Source: Adiantum capillus-veneris (taxonomy: Eukaryota > Streptophyta > Polypodiopsida > Polypodiales > Pteridaceae). From it: a DNA stretch of 64,000 nt. Below are positions 52,095 to 63,629 of the stretch, piece by piece (the stretch's first letter is position 1; every line of letters starts with the position of its first letter). The stretch spans positions 129,850,391-129,914,390 of the forward strand of contig CM043947.1 of NCBI GenBank assembly GCA_014529385.2, written 5' to 3'. The notes beneath the pieces were generated by a model. That model searched no databases. It was not told the origin of the DNA and worked only from the letters and a program-made list of their open reading frames with translations. The translations under genes and the position numbers were made by a program.

Positions 52095-53885
52095 GTGCGC
52101 ACTGTCCTCACTGTAGTCGGAGATGCAAGGCCACACTGCCGGATAAAGAAAATTGCACCACATGGCCCCTTGCATATCTCTCTGCTTAATATATAGAATA
52201 GATATTTATACAAGTGATATCCATAAGCGATAGGATAAGCTAACTTTGGTAGGCCAATAGAGTAGGAGTTTGGATAGCCTGATAGGACTAATTATTCCAT
52301 CTTAGCTTAACATTTAAGTGAAAATCCCAAAGTCCAAACATTCAAAATTATGACTCACTCTGGGGGTCCAAATGAGGGCAAATTTGAACCATATACTCGT
52401 CAAAGCATAAACAACAAGTTCATTGTTTACTTATTGCAAATATGAGTAATGGTCAAAATTAAAATTTTGATCATTTCTAGCATTTGGAAGTCAAATTTTC
52501 CACCTTATTGCCCTTGTTTACTTAGCCTTGTCTTTAAGGTGAGAAATGTTTGGAAATTGGGGGAAAATTTTTGCGAGAAGTCAACCCTCTCAGTAGTGCC
52601 ATTGCATATGTGCACTTAAGTGAAAGATGTTCTAAACTGGTTTAGCCTTCTTGACCCCAAAACCATAAGGTGATGGAGACCTTTGCTGTGGACAATTTAG
52701 GTCTCTTGCAAGCTGCTAACATTTCAATTAGTGCCAACTTGTCCATCATTGCATGCATGTCAACACACCTGCTAGGAACCAATCTTGGGGGTGCACTTAT
52801 AAGGAACCATTCATCTCACGTGCATTCAAACAATATTAAAAAAACCCTTGTACTTACATATTGTAAGGCAATAAAATGACCTATTGTTCCTATTAAACTT
52901 AAGTAATTGTTCTAATTTTCAATTAAAAGTTGATTCTGTAAAGTAAAATAATTTATAATAAAATAATTTTTTATAATATCCCTCCTCTTCAACACATACC
53001 ATACACTAAATTTGTTTGAGGTGCACCTTCCGAGAAGCCAATATATCATAAATGATGGCTCCCAACCAATGTGAAAGGATGCAAGCACAAGGCTACTTTG
53101 GTAACAAATGACTACCAAATGCTAGCAACTTAAAGTGCAAGGCACATCAACTTGTTTCTAATACCAATTCTTGGAAAGATGGCTACCAGAATGCACACAA
53201 AGATGGAGAATATAAAGAAGATGCTCAATAACACACAACATAGGAAGTAGCATTGTTGAGTGTGATACAAAGGTAAGCCTTTCTCTAGAATTATGGAAAT
53301 ATGTACAAGCCAAGGAATAAAAACCTCATAATAAGGGATCGGAAGTGCCCCAACAATCCTAAGTGTGTGATATGAATGATGGTGCAGCTTATAGCAAATC
53401 TACTACTAGAGTTGTTTTACCCCCATTGAACATACACATTGAGATTCTAAATATATGCAAGATCATGCATCAATTTCACTTTCTATTAAGGGTTGCATTA
53501 CTCCACAACTCTCTCAACACAAACAGCTAAACACTCATGGGATAGCTTCTTTGTATAAAGGACCTAGTCTTGCAAAAATTTCTTACATGCATCAGGAGTT
53601 AAAATTAAAGGTTAGCATGATGAGGATGAGGATATAGATGTATTTCTTGTGATAATTAAAGATCTCAACAAGCAATAAATACCCTTGGCGACTTCATTTC
53701 TGATAGTTGCCTTGTGCAGAGAGTTCTTGTTGCACTTGGAGACTTGTGATAAAGAATACATTTGATGATGTGAATTTTGATGGGCTTGTCTCTCTATTGC
53801 AGCAAAAAAACTCAATCTATAAAAATAAGATTAAGCAATGTGTTGTTGAACATCCATTTGTGAGCTAGAGAGGTAGTGCTCTAGT

Positions 53886-54010
53886 GAGACACAACATGTG
53901 TCATGAGAGTTTGTGTAGATAGAGGTAGAGCAAGTTTGCTCCCTAGAGACACAGTATGTGTCTTGAGAGTTTGTCCAGATACAGGTAGAGCAAGTTTGCT
54001 CCTTAGAGAC
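53886..54010. repeat. 60-bp tandem repeat, about two copies
   Basis: GAGACAC starts at 53886, 53946 and (partial) 54006, exactly 60 bp apart, with most bases shared (GGTAGAGCAAGTTTGCTCC in both). In the minus-strand 118-codon frame (54187-53831) this gives a 20-residue repeat (EQTCST...), but nothing else supports a gene. Confidence 0.8.
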
Positions 54011-54750
54011 ACAGCCAAAGATGACGGACATGGCATTCTTTGATATACTCATGCTAGAGGTTGATGAGTTGATGCCAGGATGCATAGTTCCGCCTATGGA
54101 TGAGAGGGATGTAGCCATCCTAGTGTTGGTGATGACACATCCATACGTGGTGAGTAGTCTTGATGATGCAGTGCATGCAAAAAGCACTAAGGAGGCTAGA
54201 ACAACCAGGTTTGTGCAATTTTTGTCAGCGAGTGTCTCATGTACGACCTACTAGTGTCGAGGCCCGACCTTACAGCTTCAGCCCGAGCATTTGCAGCAGG
54301 GATTGACAGTCACACAATGACTAACACTAGCATGATGCATGTGGAGTTGTGTACACTAATAGAGTTGTTTGCAAGATTTGCATGTAGGCTTTAGCATGGA
54401 TATGCACACTCACCTATCATTAGAGCTGATACGGTTACATGTAGACTAAGTGGGCGTAGGTTGAGAGAGTCTCTCACCTATTTTCTTGTACATACTAGTA
54501 GTTTAGCTAGGAGGACTCACTTATTGGCACATTCACCTTTAATTGAGAGGTTTTTGGGGTAAAGGCAACGTGCGTTTATTGGGGGCCAGACATCCAGTGT
54601 CCAGCCGTCTACTAGCCACTACCTTCTTTGTTCATGTACATATATAGTGAATAAGAAGCTCCTCACTTTGAGGTCAACTCCACCCACACAACGCTCTCTT
54701 CTCCTTCTCCCCTTCCTTGCACGCATACATCCACACCACCACCAAACACA

Positions 54751-54753
<3 letters not shown>

Positions 54754-54794
<41 letters not shown>

Positions 54795-55101
54795 GCAAAA
54801 TAAAACTTTTTCAATCCTACCCTCTCTTTCTCCCTCATCCTCTCTCCCTCTATCCCTCTCTCTTTCTCTCCCTCTTTCTATCTCTCTCTTTCTCTCCCTC
54901 ATGTTCTACACATGAGAAGGGGAGAGGTAGGGGGAGAGAGAGAGAGAGAGAGAGAGGTTTTTGTAAAAATTTTCAATCCTACCCCTTCTCTCACCCTTGC
55001 CCTCTCCTCCTCTATTCCTCTCTTTCTCTCTCTCTTCCTCTCGCTCCCTCTCTCTTTCCCTCCCTCCCTCTCCCCTTCTCTCCCTCTCTCTCTCCCCCCC
55101 T

Positions 55102-55193
<92 letters not shown>

Positions 55194-55195
55194 GC
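54754..55195. repeat. Polypurine/polypyrimidine mosaic with an internal ~162-bp duplication
   Basis: GA tract, TTTTTCAATCCTACC phrase, C/T-rich run, then a second GA tract and phrase (TCAATCCT at 54811 and 54973), then ~200 bp of CT-rich sequence ending in (CT)n at 55101-55190 and CGCGCG. Confidence 0.85.
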
Positions 55196-55380
55196 GTGCA
55201 TGAGAGAGAGAGTCAAGGACCCTCAGCCTGTGTGTCACAAACCCCAATGCAGAGCCCAACAATTGTGGTGTCCCATGACCTGTTCTGATAGGGTTTGCTA
55301 ATGTCGCTCATGTTGCCTCCTTCAACCACGTAGGTGTTGCGTTCTACCTATGCAAACCCTAAGCTCACCCTAAGTGGTGG

Positions 55381-55385
55381 TCTAC
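55381..55385. repeat. Target-site duplication TCTAC, left
   Basis: TCTAC immediately left of copia-2, repeated exactly at 61236-61240 on the right. Confidence 0.93.
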
Positions 55386-55613
55386 TGTTGGAATTAGGGT
55401 TGCAAGAAAACACACACAGCTTGGAGAAGAAGGAAGCTCAAGGCACACAATAGAGTGTATTACTTAGTGTGCAATGGAAAAAAAAATAGATATCCCTAGA
55501 GCGATGGGCGTATATGCAATGCACGGGGGGGAAAAACCTCCTAGTAAGGGGAAAAATGCCCCGACAATCCTAAGTGTGTTCACACACATCACTACCACAT
55601 GTATATGGTAATA
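55386..55613 (-). repeat. Copia-2 3' LTR
   Basis: 228 bp. Its outer start has mutated from TG to TA on the minus strand (plus-strand ATA at 55611-55613). Polypurine-tract complement AACCCCCCCTAG follows. Confidence 0.92.
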
Positions 55614-55679
55614 AACCCCCCCTAGAGTGATGCGGTGAATGAGAGCTGGCACATAGAGTAAAGGAAAGTGCCATGCCCT

Positions 55680-58600
55680 GAGGACATGATTAGTCTACAA
55701 AGGGGAATAATTCCAAAGCTTTGTGAAAAGCTACAAACTTCTCACGAGACAATGCCTTTGTGAAAAGATCAGCAAGAAGGTTGTCATGTCTTGGCACATA
55801 AGCCAAGTTGATCTCTCCTACTGAGAGCCTCTCCTTGATATAGTGGTAATGCACCTCAAGTGCTTTGTGCGAGCATGAAAAATTGGGTTCCTTGCAACTG
55901 CCAATGCGCTTTGACTGTCATTGTAGATAGTATTGGCAGTGTCCTGTCCAACACCCAAATCAACCATAAGGCGTCTGAGCCATACACACTCAACCATAGC
56001 TGTGAAGACTGCCATGTACTCGGCCTCACAACTAGAAGTGGCCATAGTAGGTTGCTTCTTACTCAACCATGATATACATGAACTGCCAAGCATGAAACAA
56101 AAACCACTTATGGACACTCATGTGTCAAAACAACCAGCCCAGTCTGAGTCCAAAAAAGCATGTAATTCTGGCGGAAATGATCCTCCCTTGGGCTAAAACA
56201 AGCCAAGATGTAAAGTGCCACTCAAGTAGCAAAAATTTATCTTGACAACCTACCAATGCTTAGACCCTGGGCTATGCATACATCTGTTGACTTGTGAGAT
56301 TGCAAATTGAATATCCGGTCTCGTGTTGCATACATAAATTAGGCATCCAACAACATTTTGGTAAAGAGTGATATCTGCAAGATCACCAACATCATGATGA
56401 CTTAATTTCAAACATGTTTCATGGGAGTGGCAATAGGTTTGCAATCTTCAAGTCCAAAGTTACATAGCAATGTCTCTATGTAACTTTTCTGACACAAGGC
56501 ACAATACCACCATCACACTGATTAAACTGTATACCCAAGTAATGATGCAACATCCCCAAATCTTTCATCTTGAAAGTAGCATTCAAATCAACCTTAAATC
56601 TAGCAATATGTCTCTCATTCGGTCCATTGATCAGCAAATCATCCACATAAAGAACCACAATGAGAAGTACATCACCCTCACGCTTGTGCTTTCGGTGGAC
56701 TATTACGAAAGCCTTATTTGACCAAATGAGTGTCAGCCTTCTCATACCAAGCACGAGGAGATTGATTCAACCCATACAAAGCTTTCTTACATCTGCACAC
56801 TTTATCCTCTTGTCCTTTCTTGACAAAAACGCAAGGTTGCGTTACATAAACTTCCTCAAATATGTCACCATTCAAGAAAGCAGTAACAATGTCATATTGA
56901 TGTACATCCCAACCAAAATGAGATGCCAATTCACATAGAAAACGCACTCTCTTCATAATCTATGCCTTTTTATTGTGCATAACCCTTTGCAACAAGTCGA
57001 TCCTTGTAGCGATCAATCTCACCATCTGGCTTGTGTTTCAACTTGTAAAACCACTTCGTACCAATGGCCTTTTTGCCAGGAGGCAAATCACATAAAGTCC
57101 ATGTGTCAGAATCTATAAGTGCATCATATTCAGATTGCATAGCAGCCATCCAATTTTTTGAATTATGTGCTTCATCAAAAGACAGAGGTTCCTCAACATC
57201 ATGTAAACTAGACACAGCCAAAGCATAACACTCTGATGCATAAGATGCATGGCGAGAGTCTGTGTTAAGTATGGAGCCTGATTTAACCCTTGTAATTTTT
57301 AGTATTAAAAAAGCACATTGTAAGGCCCTCGTTATGAGCAGAAACCATCGTGAATAAAGAAAATTCACTCGACGGAAACCAAAATTTTCAAAGCCAGTCT
57401 CGAGCTTTGCTCAAGAATGGCTTCACCAAAATATTCCTTTTTTGCCGGAATATTATGGACGGACGGCGGCCGAAAAGTGGTCGAAAAAAGGCCGACCGGT
57501 TGGTCGGTGGCCCAATTCAATGGCCGGTGGCCGATTTCAAGATGGACTTGTCTTCTCAAGGGCGGCCACACATGGGCGCATTGGAGAGTCCAAGTCGGAC
57601 TTGTCAACACAAGGGCGGCTACACACGGCTGCCTCTCATGAGAGAGGGCAACCCTTTTGGCCTATAAAAAGAGGCCTCTTCTACACACAAAAATGGATTG
57701 TGAAGCATTGTGGTGCATTGTGCAGTTGATGTGAGGTGGTGAGAGTGAAGCAAGGCAGGAGCTCCAAAAGGGTATAATCCTTTTGTAATCTACTAATTGT
57801 TTTGAAGTACTAAAGCTATTGAGTGGCTGCTTTTCTGTGGACGTAGCCCACATTGGGTGAACCATGTATATCGTGTGTGCTCTCTCTCTCTACTCTATAA
57901 TCTCTCGTGTGTGAAAATTATCTCTCTCCATTAAGTAATCTATTCAATTATCTACTTAGCTACATCATATTTCCTAACAGCATGAACAAGTGTGATTAGA
58001 CAAAGGTGCATCCAATTTACTGTCACACAATGTATGCACCATCCATTTTGGCATACCTCTAGCCTACTCATTTTCATCCCTTTCTTCATCAAGTACATCA
58101 TATACATCTGCATCAGTAATAGGTTGATCTGTAACATTTTCAGAAACCCCCATAGGCTGTACATTTGCCTCATTGGAGTTTACATTCAAACTTCCACCAT
58201 TGAAAAGATGCAACAAAGTATCATAAATGTCATGTGAGCTTGCGTTACTATCTCTAGGACGTGACAACAAGGGTTGAATAGAATCTTCCACAAACACAAC
58301 ATCCCGTGAAACCAAGATACGCTTTATTTGCGGATGATACAACCTGTAACCTTTGCTTTCAGCACTATAACTGACAAAAATACATTTGATAGCCTTATCA
58401 TCCAATTTTTTGCGTTGTGTTTGTGACACCAAAGCATATGCCAAACAACCAAAAACATGCATGTGTTCAATAGAAGGCTTTCTATCGTACCATGCTTCAT
58501 ATGGAGTAATAGACTGCAAAGCTTTCGTAGGACACCTCTTAAGTACATAAGTGGCACACATGATGGCGTGAAGCCAAAACGAATGCGGCAAAGCTTGACT

Positions 58601-60640
58601 TTTGACCATACATCGTGCCATTTTTGTGACTTGTTTTTCCTCAGCAACACCATTTTGGTGTGGCGTATAAGGCACTGTACATTGGTGTTTTATCCCACGA
58701 CTGGCCAGAAATGCATTAAATTCATGAGACATATACTCCCACCCTCAATCGAAACGAAGGGTGCCCATAGTCCATTTTGAGACATTTTCAGCCATAGCCA
58801 GAAATTTTTTGAAGCACATAAATACTTTGGACTTCGCTTTAAGCGGATATACCCATGCATGCCTGGAGTAATCATCAATAAAAGTCACGAAGTAAAGGTA
58901 ATTGCCCAAGGATGGAGTTTGCCATGGCCCACAAACATCACTATGCACAAGTTGCAACCTGCATGTGGCCTAACTGAACCATCCTTTGGAAACTTAGAAT
59001 GGTGCTCCTTATCCAAAATACAGCCTTCATAGACATTTTTTACAGGTGCTTCAAGAGGCGGCAAAGAAACAACCATATCAAATTTATGCAAATGCAGCAA
59101 ACTAGAAAAATCTAGATGACCAAAACGTGCATGCCAAAGTTTGCATCTGAAATAGCCTTTGAATCCAGAATTGCATTTGCAAAATTTTGCCCACACTTGT
59201 CATACAAAGTGAGCTTATATAGCCCACGGAATAAAATGCCAGATGCAACAATTTCATCACCAAAATTGAGATCATGTAATGTACATATGTCATCCACAAA
59301 TTCGACTACAAGACCAAATCTAGCAAGTGCAGATACAAAAAAAAAAAGATTTTTCTTGATCCCAAGTACATAAAGTGCATCAACAAATGTGAAAGAATTG
59401 CCATTTGCTGCAGTAATTCCAACTCCCTGAACCAGATAAGAGGCATTGTTGGCAGAAGTAACCGAATTCCCATGAGGGACAGACTCAAGAGAGGTGAACA
59501 AACCACGATGTGAGATAATGTGCTTTGTAGCATCACTGTCAAAATAACACACATGTGAATCTGCGGCAACTGACATGCATGCATCATGGACAACAGGATT
59601 ATAGGTACACTCTGCACTAAAAGCCCAGTCTAAATCAACATCAGCAGCACAATCTCCTTTCACAAAAGACAACAATAGCTGCATTTGTAGTGGAACCAGG
59701 ATTTGCAGTGGGGCCACCCTCTTTCTTCTTAGCCTCTTTGACCTTCAACTTAGGACACTACTTCATCAAGTGATCATTAGCTTTACAATAATGGCAACGC
59801 ATCTTCTTTTTGCCCTTATCTCCAAAATTTCCAAACGAATTGCTGCCAGCAGAAGCATTAGAAACATGTGATTTTCCACTCGCACAAGAACCATAAGAAG
59901 TGGTTGCATTGCTATTACCACCTTTTATTTGAGCAGCAATAAAAGCCTATTCAACTGCACAATGTGTAGTCATGTTTTTATGGAAAGTGACTCTTGCAAT
60001 ATCAATGTGCATAATGCGTCAAACTTGACAACTTCAGGATTTCCTTGGGTGATAAGTCTCCAAGTACTAGCAAAAGTCTGGTAAGAATCTGGTAAGGCAT
60101 CAAGAACAATCTGCACAAGGGAACTGTCTAAAATGACTTCACCTAGCAAAAATAAGTTGCTCATTGATATCCTTGACACTAGCAAGGAGAGTGTCCGTAT
60201 CATCTTCCTCATGCATAATCTTCGACTCCAGCTCTTTATGCAGGAAGCAATTTTTGCCTCTTTTTATGGCTTGCATAAAGACCAACCAGAATATCCCAAG
60301 CCTGTTTTTAGGTTTTGTTGAACAAATGTGAGGTGTAAAAGTGCGCTTCACAGACAATGCAATCAATGCATGAGCCTGCGCATCTTTTACATCCCAACGA
60401 GCTTGTTTTTCCATAGGCAAAACAACTCTAACAGTAGCAATCCTTGCAGCAAGACATGCAACATCCTCAACATCGCCTACATCCTCAGAACCAGGACGTA
60501 CATCGATGTTGTGCACAATATTCAAGACACCCTTTGACACAAGAACATGTTGCATCATGCAAGCTCACATAGGGTAATTGTCCCTATCCAATCTATCATG
60601 AGTAGCAAACATCTTGAACACATCTCTGTTGTTGTTGGCC
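55680..60640 (-). pseudogene. Copia-2 gag-pol remnant
   Basis: In minus-strand order: gag start (NNNRDVFKMFATHDRLDRDN near 60640), gag core (60558-60139), and protease with the active site changed from DSGA to DSDA (about 59540). The integrase zinc region and core follow (59196-58885, 58957-58745, 58732-58064), the solo LTR, RT (57368-56970 partly reading out of the LTR, 56956-56476, with YVDD) and RNase H (56117-55818, SSCEAEYMAVFTAM). Numerous stops and frameshifts separate these blocks. Where copia-1 has a TAG at 40846, this copy reads tryptophan, so the two together show which changes are secondary. Confidence 0.9.
57263..57979 (+). mobile_element. Solo LTR nested in copia-2
   Basis: 717 bp, TGTTAAGTATGG...TTTCCTAACA, with a TATA-box-like CCTATAAAAAGAGG at about 57660 that sets the orientation as plus. 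It interrupts copia-2 where copia-1 is continuous (about 42935). The 5-bp flanks are GTCTG left and GCATG right; the copia-1 sequence has GCCTG (reverse complement), so each side has one later mutation. No internal region remains, as expected after LTR-LTR recombination. Confidence 0.88.
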
Positions 60641-61004
60641 ATGACAGATGCCTGCACCCTGATGTGAAAACTACCCAAAAAGAGGAGATATGAAGCGGAA
60701 ACAACACATGCTATATAGCACAAACCGAAGAAGATTGTAAGCGACTTGATGTAAAAAACGACACTGAGAGAAAATTTGCACACAATGACAAAATAGCATG
60801 TGCAGTGTTGCCTGTAGTGGAAATGAAGGCCGAAATGAGCCCAAATCAAAAAATTTAGCAGATCGAGCTCTTTGAGCACGCCCAAAATTTTTATCGACCT
60901 GCGAACGCTCGCCAAAGCTCACAAAAATTGAAGAAAGTGATCAGGCATGTGTTGGAGCTGCAGGCGACTAAGCCCGAGAGGATGCAAGCTACTCTAATAC
61001 CAAT

Positions 61005-61235
61005 TGTTGGAATTAGGGCTGCAAGAAAACACACACAGCTTGGAGAAGACAAACGAATCTCAAGGCACACAACAGAGAGTGTATTACTTAGTGTGCAAAG
61101 CAAAAAAAATAGATAGCCCTAGAGTGATGGGTGTATATACAATGCACGAGGAAAAAAACCTCCTAGTGAGGGAAAAAATACCCCAACGGTCCTAAGTGTG
61201 TTCACACACATCACTACCACATGTATATGGTAACA
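61005..61235 (-). repeat. Copia-2 5' LTR
   Basis: 231 bp. On the minus strand it starts TGTTACCATATACATGTGG and ends TTCCAACA next to the primer-binding site. Confidence 0.93.
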
Positions 61236-61240
61236 TCTAC
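61236..61240. repeat. Target-site duplication TCTAC, right
   Basis: Right partner of 55381-55385. Confidence 0.93.
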
Positions 61241-61366
61241 AACCACCTGCGTGCATACATACTTGTTGAACATTGCAGACCTACACCTGCTTTTGTGCGC
61301 CATAGCTGCTCGCCTGTGAGCTACTATTCTACTCGTTTGTGCGTTGATAACCCCCCCCCCCCCCCC

Positions 61367-61462
<96 letters not shown>

Positions 61463-61540
61463 GGGGTGGGGCACAGAGATATAGAGAGGGAAAGATAGTG
61501 AGAGGGACATAGGAAAAGTGAGGAATCTACCTTAGAGGGA

Positions 61541-61577
<37 letters not shown>

Positions 61578-61689
61578 AGCAAGAGGGAGTTGGCTAGGAG
61601 GGGGATAGGGAGAGGTTAAGAAGATATATGCGTCGATAAATTGTTTATAAATACACAGCCATAGGTGAAATTTTTCAACCAATCACCAT
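61241..61689. other. Spacer between copia-2 and the MULE-like gene
   Basis: Apart from the C/GA/G tract at 61351-61466 and GA at 61544-61574, I see nothing recognisable. Confidence 0.6.
61351..61466. repeat. poly-C, (GA)n, poly-G tract
   Basis: 18 C, about 42 GA units, then 14 G. C and G runs could pair across the GA loop on a single strand. Confidence 0.93.
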
Positions 61690-61699
61690 TTATGAAGAC

Positions 61700-63587
61700 A
61701 TGGCTTCCTCCTCATCCTCCAAGGTTAGTTTGTTTTTGGATACTACTTGTGATGAGCCACTATTACTTGATTGCCCTACAAGGTTTGCAATGGTCATCCC
61801 TAGAGATTTTGGGGGATGCAATAATAGCGAAATGTTTGCTATTTTATCTACCCATGAGGGAGAAATACAAACCCAAGTAAAGATGGTGTGCCATTTGGAG
61901 ATTAATTCCAATTCATCTTGGATTTTTCCCTGTCTACGAGATTCTTCTTGGTATTGAACAAGGGCTCAACCAGTAGTGTGGGGAATTCATTTCCCACAAC
62001 TCCAAATATACAGTTGATAGAGCTTTTGTCCAAAGGAAAGATTCCTTATGCTGATTTGTAAAACAAAAGAAATGCACGACATCTTGCCTCTGATTGCAAA
62101 CCTCGATCTTGGAAGAGATAAGACCATTGATCCATACACAAAGGTGATCTTTCAATTTTTACAAGAGGGGGAATTAGTGTGCACTCAATATTATGGTGAC
62201 ATCGTAATTTTGTATTTAGATTTAAGCACATCATGAAAAAAGCCATTGTTGCAAGGATTGGAGTTGGGAAGAAGTCTCAAGTGCTTAGGTTGAAGAACGC
62301 ATATATAGGGTCAAGTATTTCTATGGCATGTTGTTTCGAGGGTAGTGTACCGATCCAAACAAAAGATGTCACTTCTTCAAAATGTCAGCCAATGGTTTTG
62401 GATCAAGTGTCAAGCTAGTTAATAGAATGTGACAAGATGGAAATGGAGCCTTGCGAAGAAGCTGGGTTTGCTTTGACCATGTTCATAGGGTTGTGTTTAA
62501 ACAACAATGGCAGCACACGTATACGACCCTGCGTAAGTGTTTAATACTTGAGAAATAAATCCATTTTTTTTCATCTTTACCATTTGAAGAGTTGATACCA
62601 ATGTCATATAGGATTCAAGAAATGCAAACCATTTCTATATGTGAGATGAAAGAAGAAGATACACGAGCCCAAATCATGTTTTGGAAAATGATGAACGTCG
62701 TGTTGCTCGACAACGAATATCATTTGGCTGATTTTAGAGGATTCATGGCTGATGAGGTGGGAGCAAACTGGAGAGTAGTCTGCATAGTATTTAATGGTGG
62801 TCCTAACAAGATAATGGAGAGTAGAGAGCATTCTTGTCTATTTCATTAGAAGCTGTTGATCCACACTAGTCAATATCTGCACAAGAATTTTCAAGATGAG
62901 CACAAGCGTTATGTGAATTATGGAGTTATGCAAAAGTGAGGAGGAAGCCAATGCCCTTTATAGAAATATACGAGCTTGGTGGGCCTTGAGCAAAGTAGTG
63001 GATTCAAATTTGTCACAAATCGATTATTGGCTAAGTTGGTGACATGTGTAGTATCCTTGTTGGAGAAAACACTTTGCAGGGGTAAATATTATTAACCGAT
63101 ATTTTGAGTGCACTTTAAAAGCATCATTTTCTCAAATCATTGACATTTACCTTTGTTGCAGGTAGTGGAGGATTTATCATTCGTTCCCACAACAAACTTG
63201 GCAAAAACAAAGCATGCCAGTTGGTTGGCAGGCAAGGGCAATAAAGAGATGTTGAGCTTACATGATGCATGTGTATCCGATTTATCCAATTCGTTATTTC
63301 AAAGTGTTAAGATGCTAGCTTTTGTGGAGGGCAAATATCATGGAGTTGTACCTTCTGTAGAAGAGTTGGCTCGACGCACAGAGCAAGGACGTGCCTCCAC
63401 ACCAGCAACTATAGCAAGAGAAATTGAGGAACATATCAAAGGTACTCCTCTCTATCAACATCCAATTGTGGAAGGAGACAATGTTACAGTATCTAGGAAA
63501 CAAAAGCACACAGGACATGTCAACAGTGAAGAAGAAAATGCTTCACATTGGTCGGAGTATATGACACAAAATGTTGCAAGGAATTGA
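61700..63587 (+). pseudogene. MULE-like transposase gene remnant
   Basis: A broken plus-strand gene. 61700-61957 reads MASSSSSKVSLFLDTTCDEP and on to NSNSSW. Middle parts are frame-shifted. 62592-62849 gives MKEEDTRAQIMFWKMMN then FRGFMADEVGANWRVV and EHSCLFH, matching the second catalytic Asp and C-x2-H region of MULE-type transposases. A TAG follows (62847-62849), then KSEEEANALYRNIRAWWALS in another frame near 62933-62990. 63161-63587, after a TTTGTTGCAG acceptor, reads TNLAKTKHASWLAGKGNKEM and SLHDACVSDLSNSLFQ. I recall similar uncharacterised transposase-like proteins from bryophytes and streptophyte algae. At least three disruptions make it non-functional, unless it has several unannotated introns. 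Confidence 0.5.
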
Positions 63588-63595
63588 AGAGGTGC

Positions 63596-63597
<2 letters not shown>

Positions 63598-63627
<30 letters not shown>
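63598..63627. repeat. (GA)n microsatellite
   Basis: About 15 GA units just after the MULE-like frame. The remaining 63628-64000 is AT-rich with nothing that I recognise. Confidence 0.93.

Positions 63628-63629
<2 letters not shown>

Larger units (their letters stand above)
46934..55380. other. Gene-poor, microsatellite-rich region
   Basis: I see no supported gene. Notable tracts: (GT)n-(GA)n 47289-47372, CT 48905-48937, CA 49868-49900, CT 50281-50346, TTC/CT 50409-50480, CT 50720-50776, GA 51352-51417, CT 52061-52092, GA 54754-54790. A ~124-bp direct duplication runs through 47560-47760 (CTCTCTCTCCARTTTCRCACACA and the following TTTGCATGCACG phrase). Longer open frames here are translations of dinucleotide repeat (Ser-Leu, Arg-Glu). 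Confidence 0.7.
55386..61235 (-). mobile_element. Copia-2: Ty1/copia retrotransposon, same family as copia-1, with nested solo LTR
   Basis: Minus-strand element with 5' LTR 61005-61235, 3' LTR 55386-55613 and an exact TCTAC target duplication. LTRs, primer-binding site (TGGTATTAGAG) and coding order match copia-1. The LTR pair is clearly more diverged than that of copia-1, and the coding region has many breaks, so it is older. A 717-bp solo LTR sits inside pol at 57263-57979. Confidence 0.95.

Noticed and set aside
54647-55301. Long open frames of Ser-Leu or Arg-Glu repeats (also at 46088-46491, 61196-61510, 50273-50612 and others)
   Set aside because: They are translations of (CT)n/(GA)n in every frame and strand, with no flanking domain.
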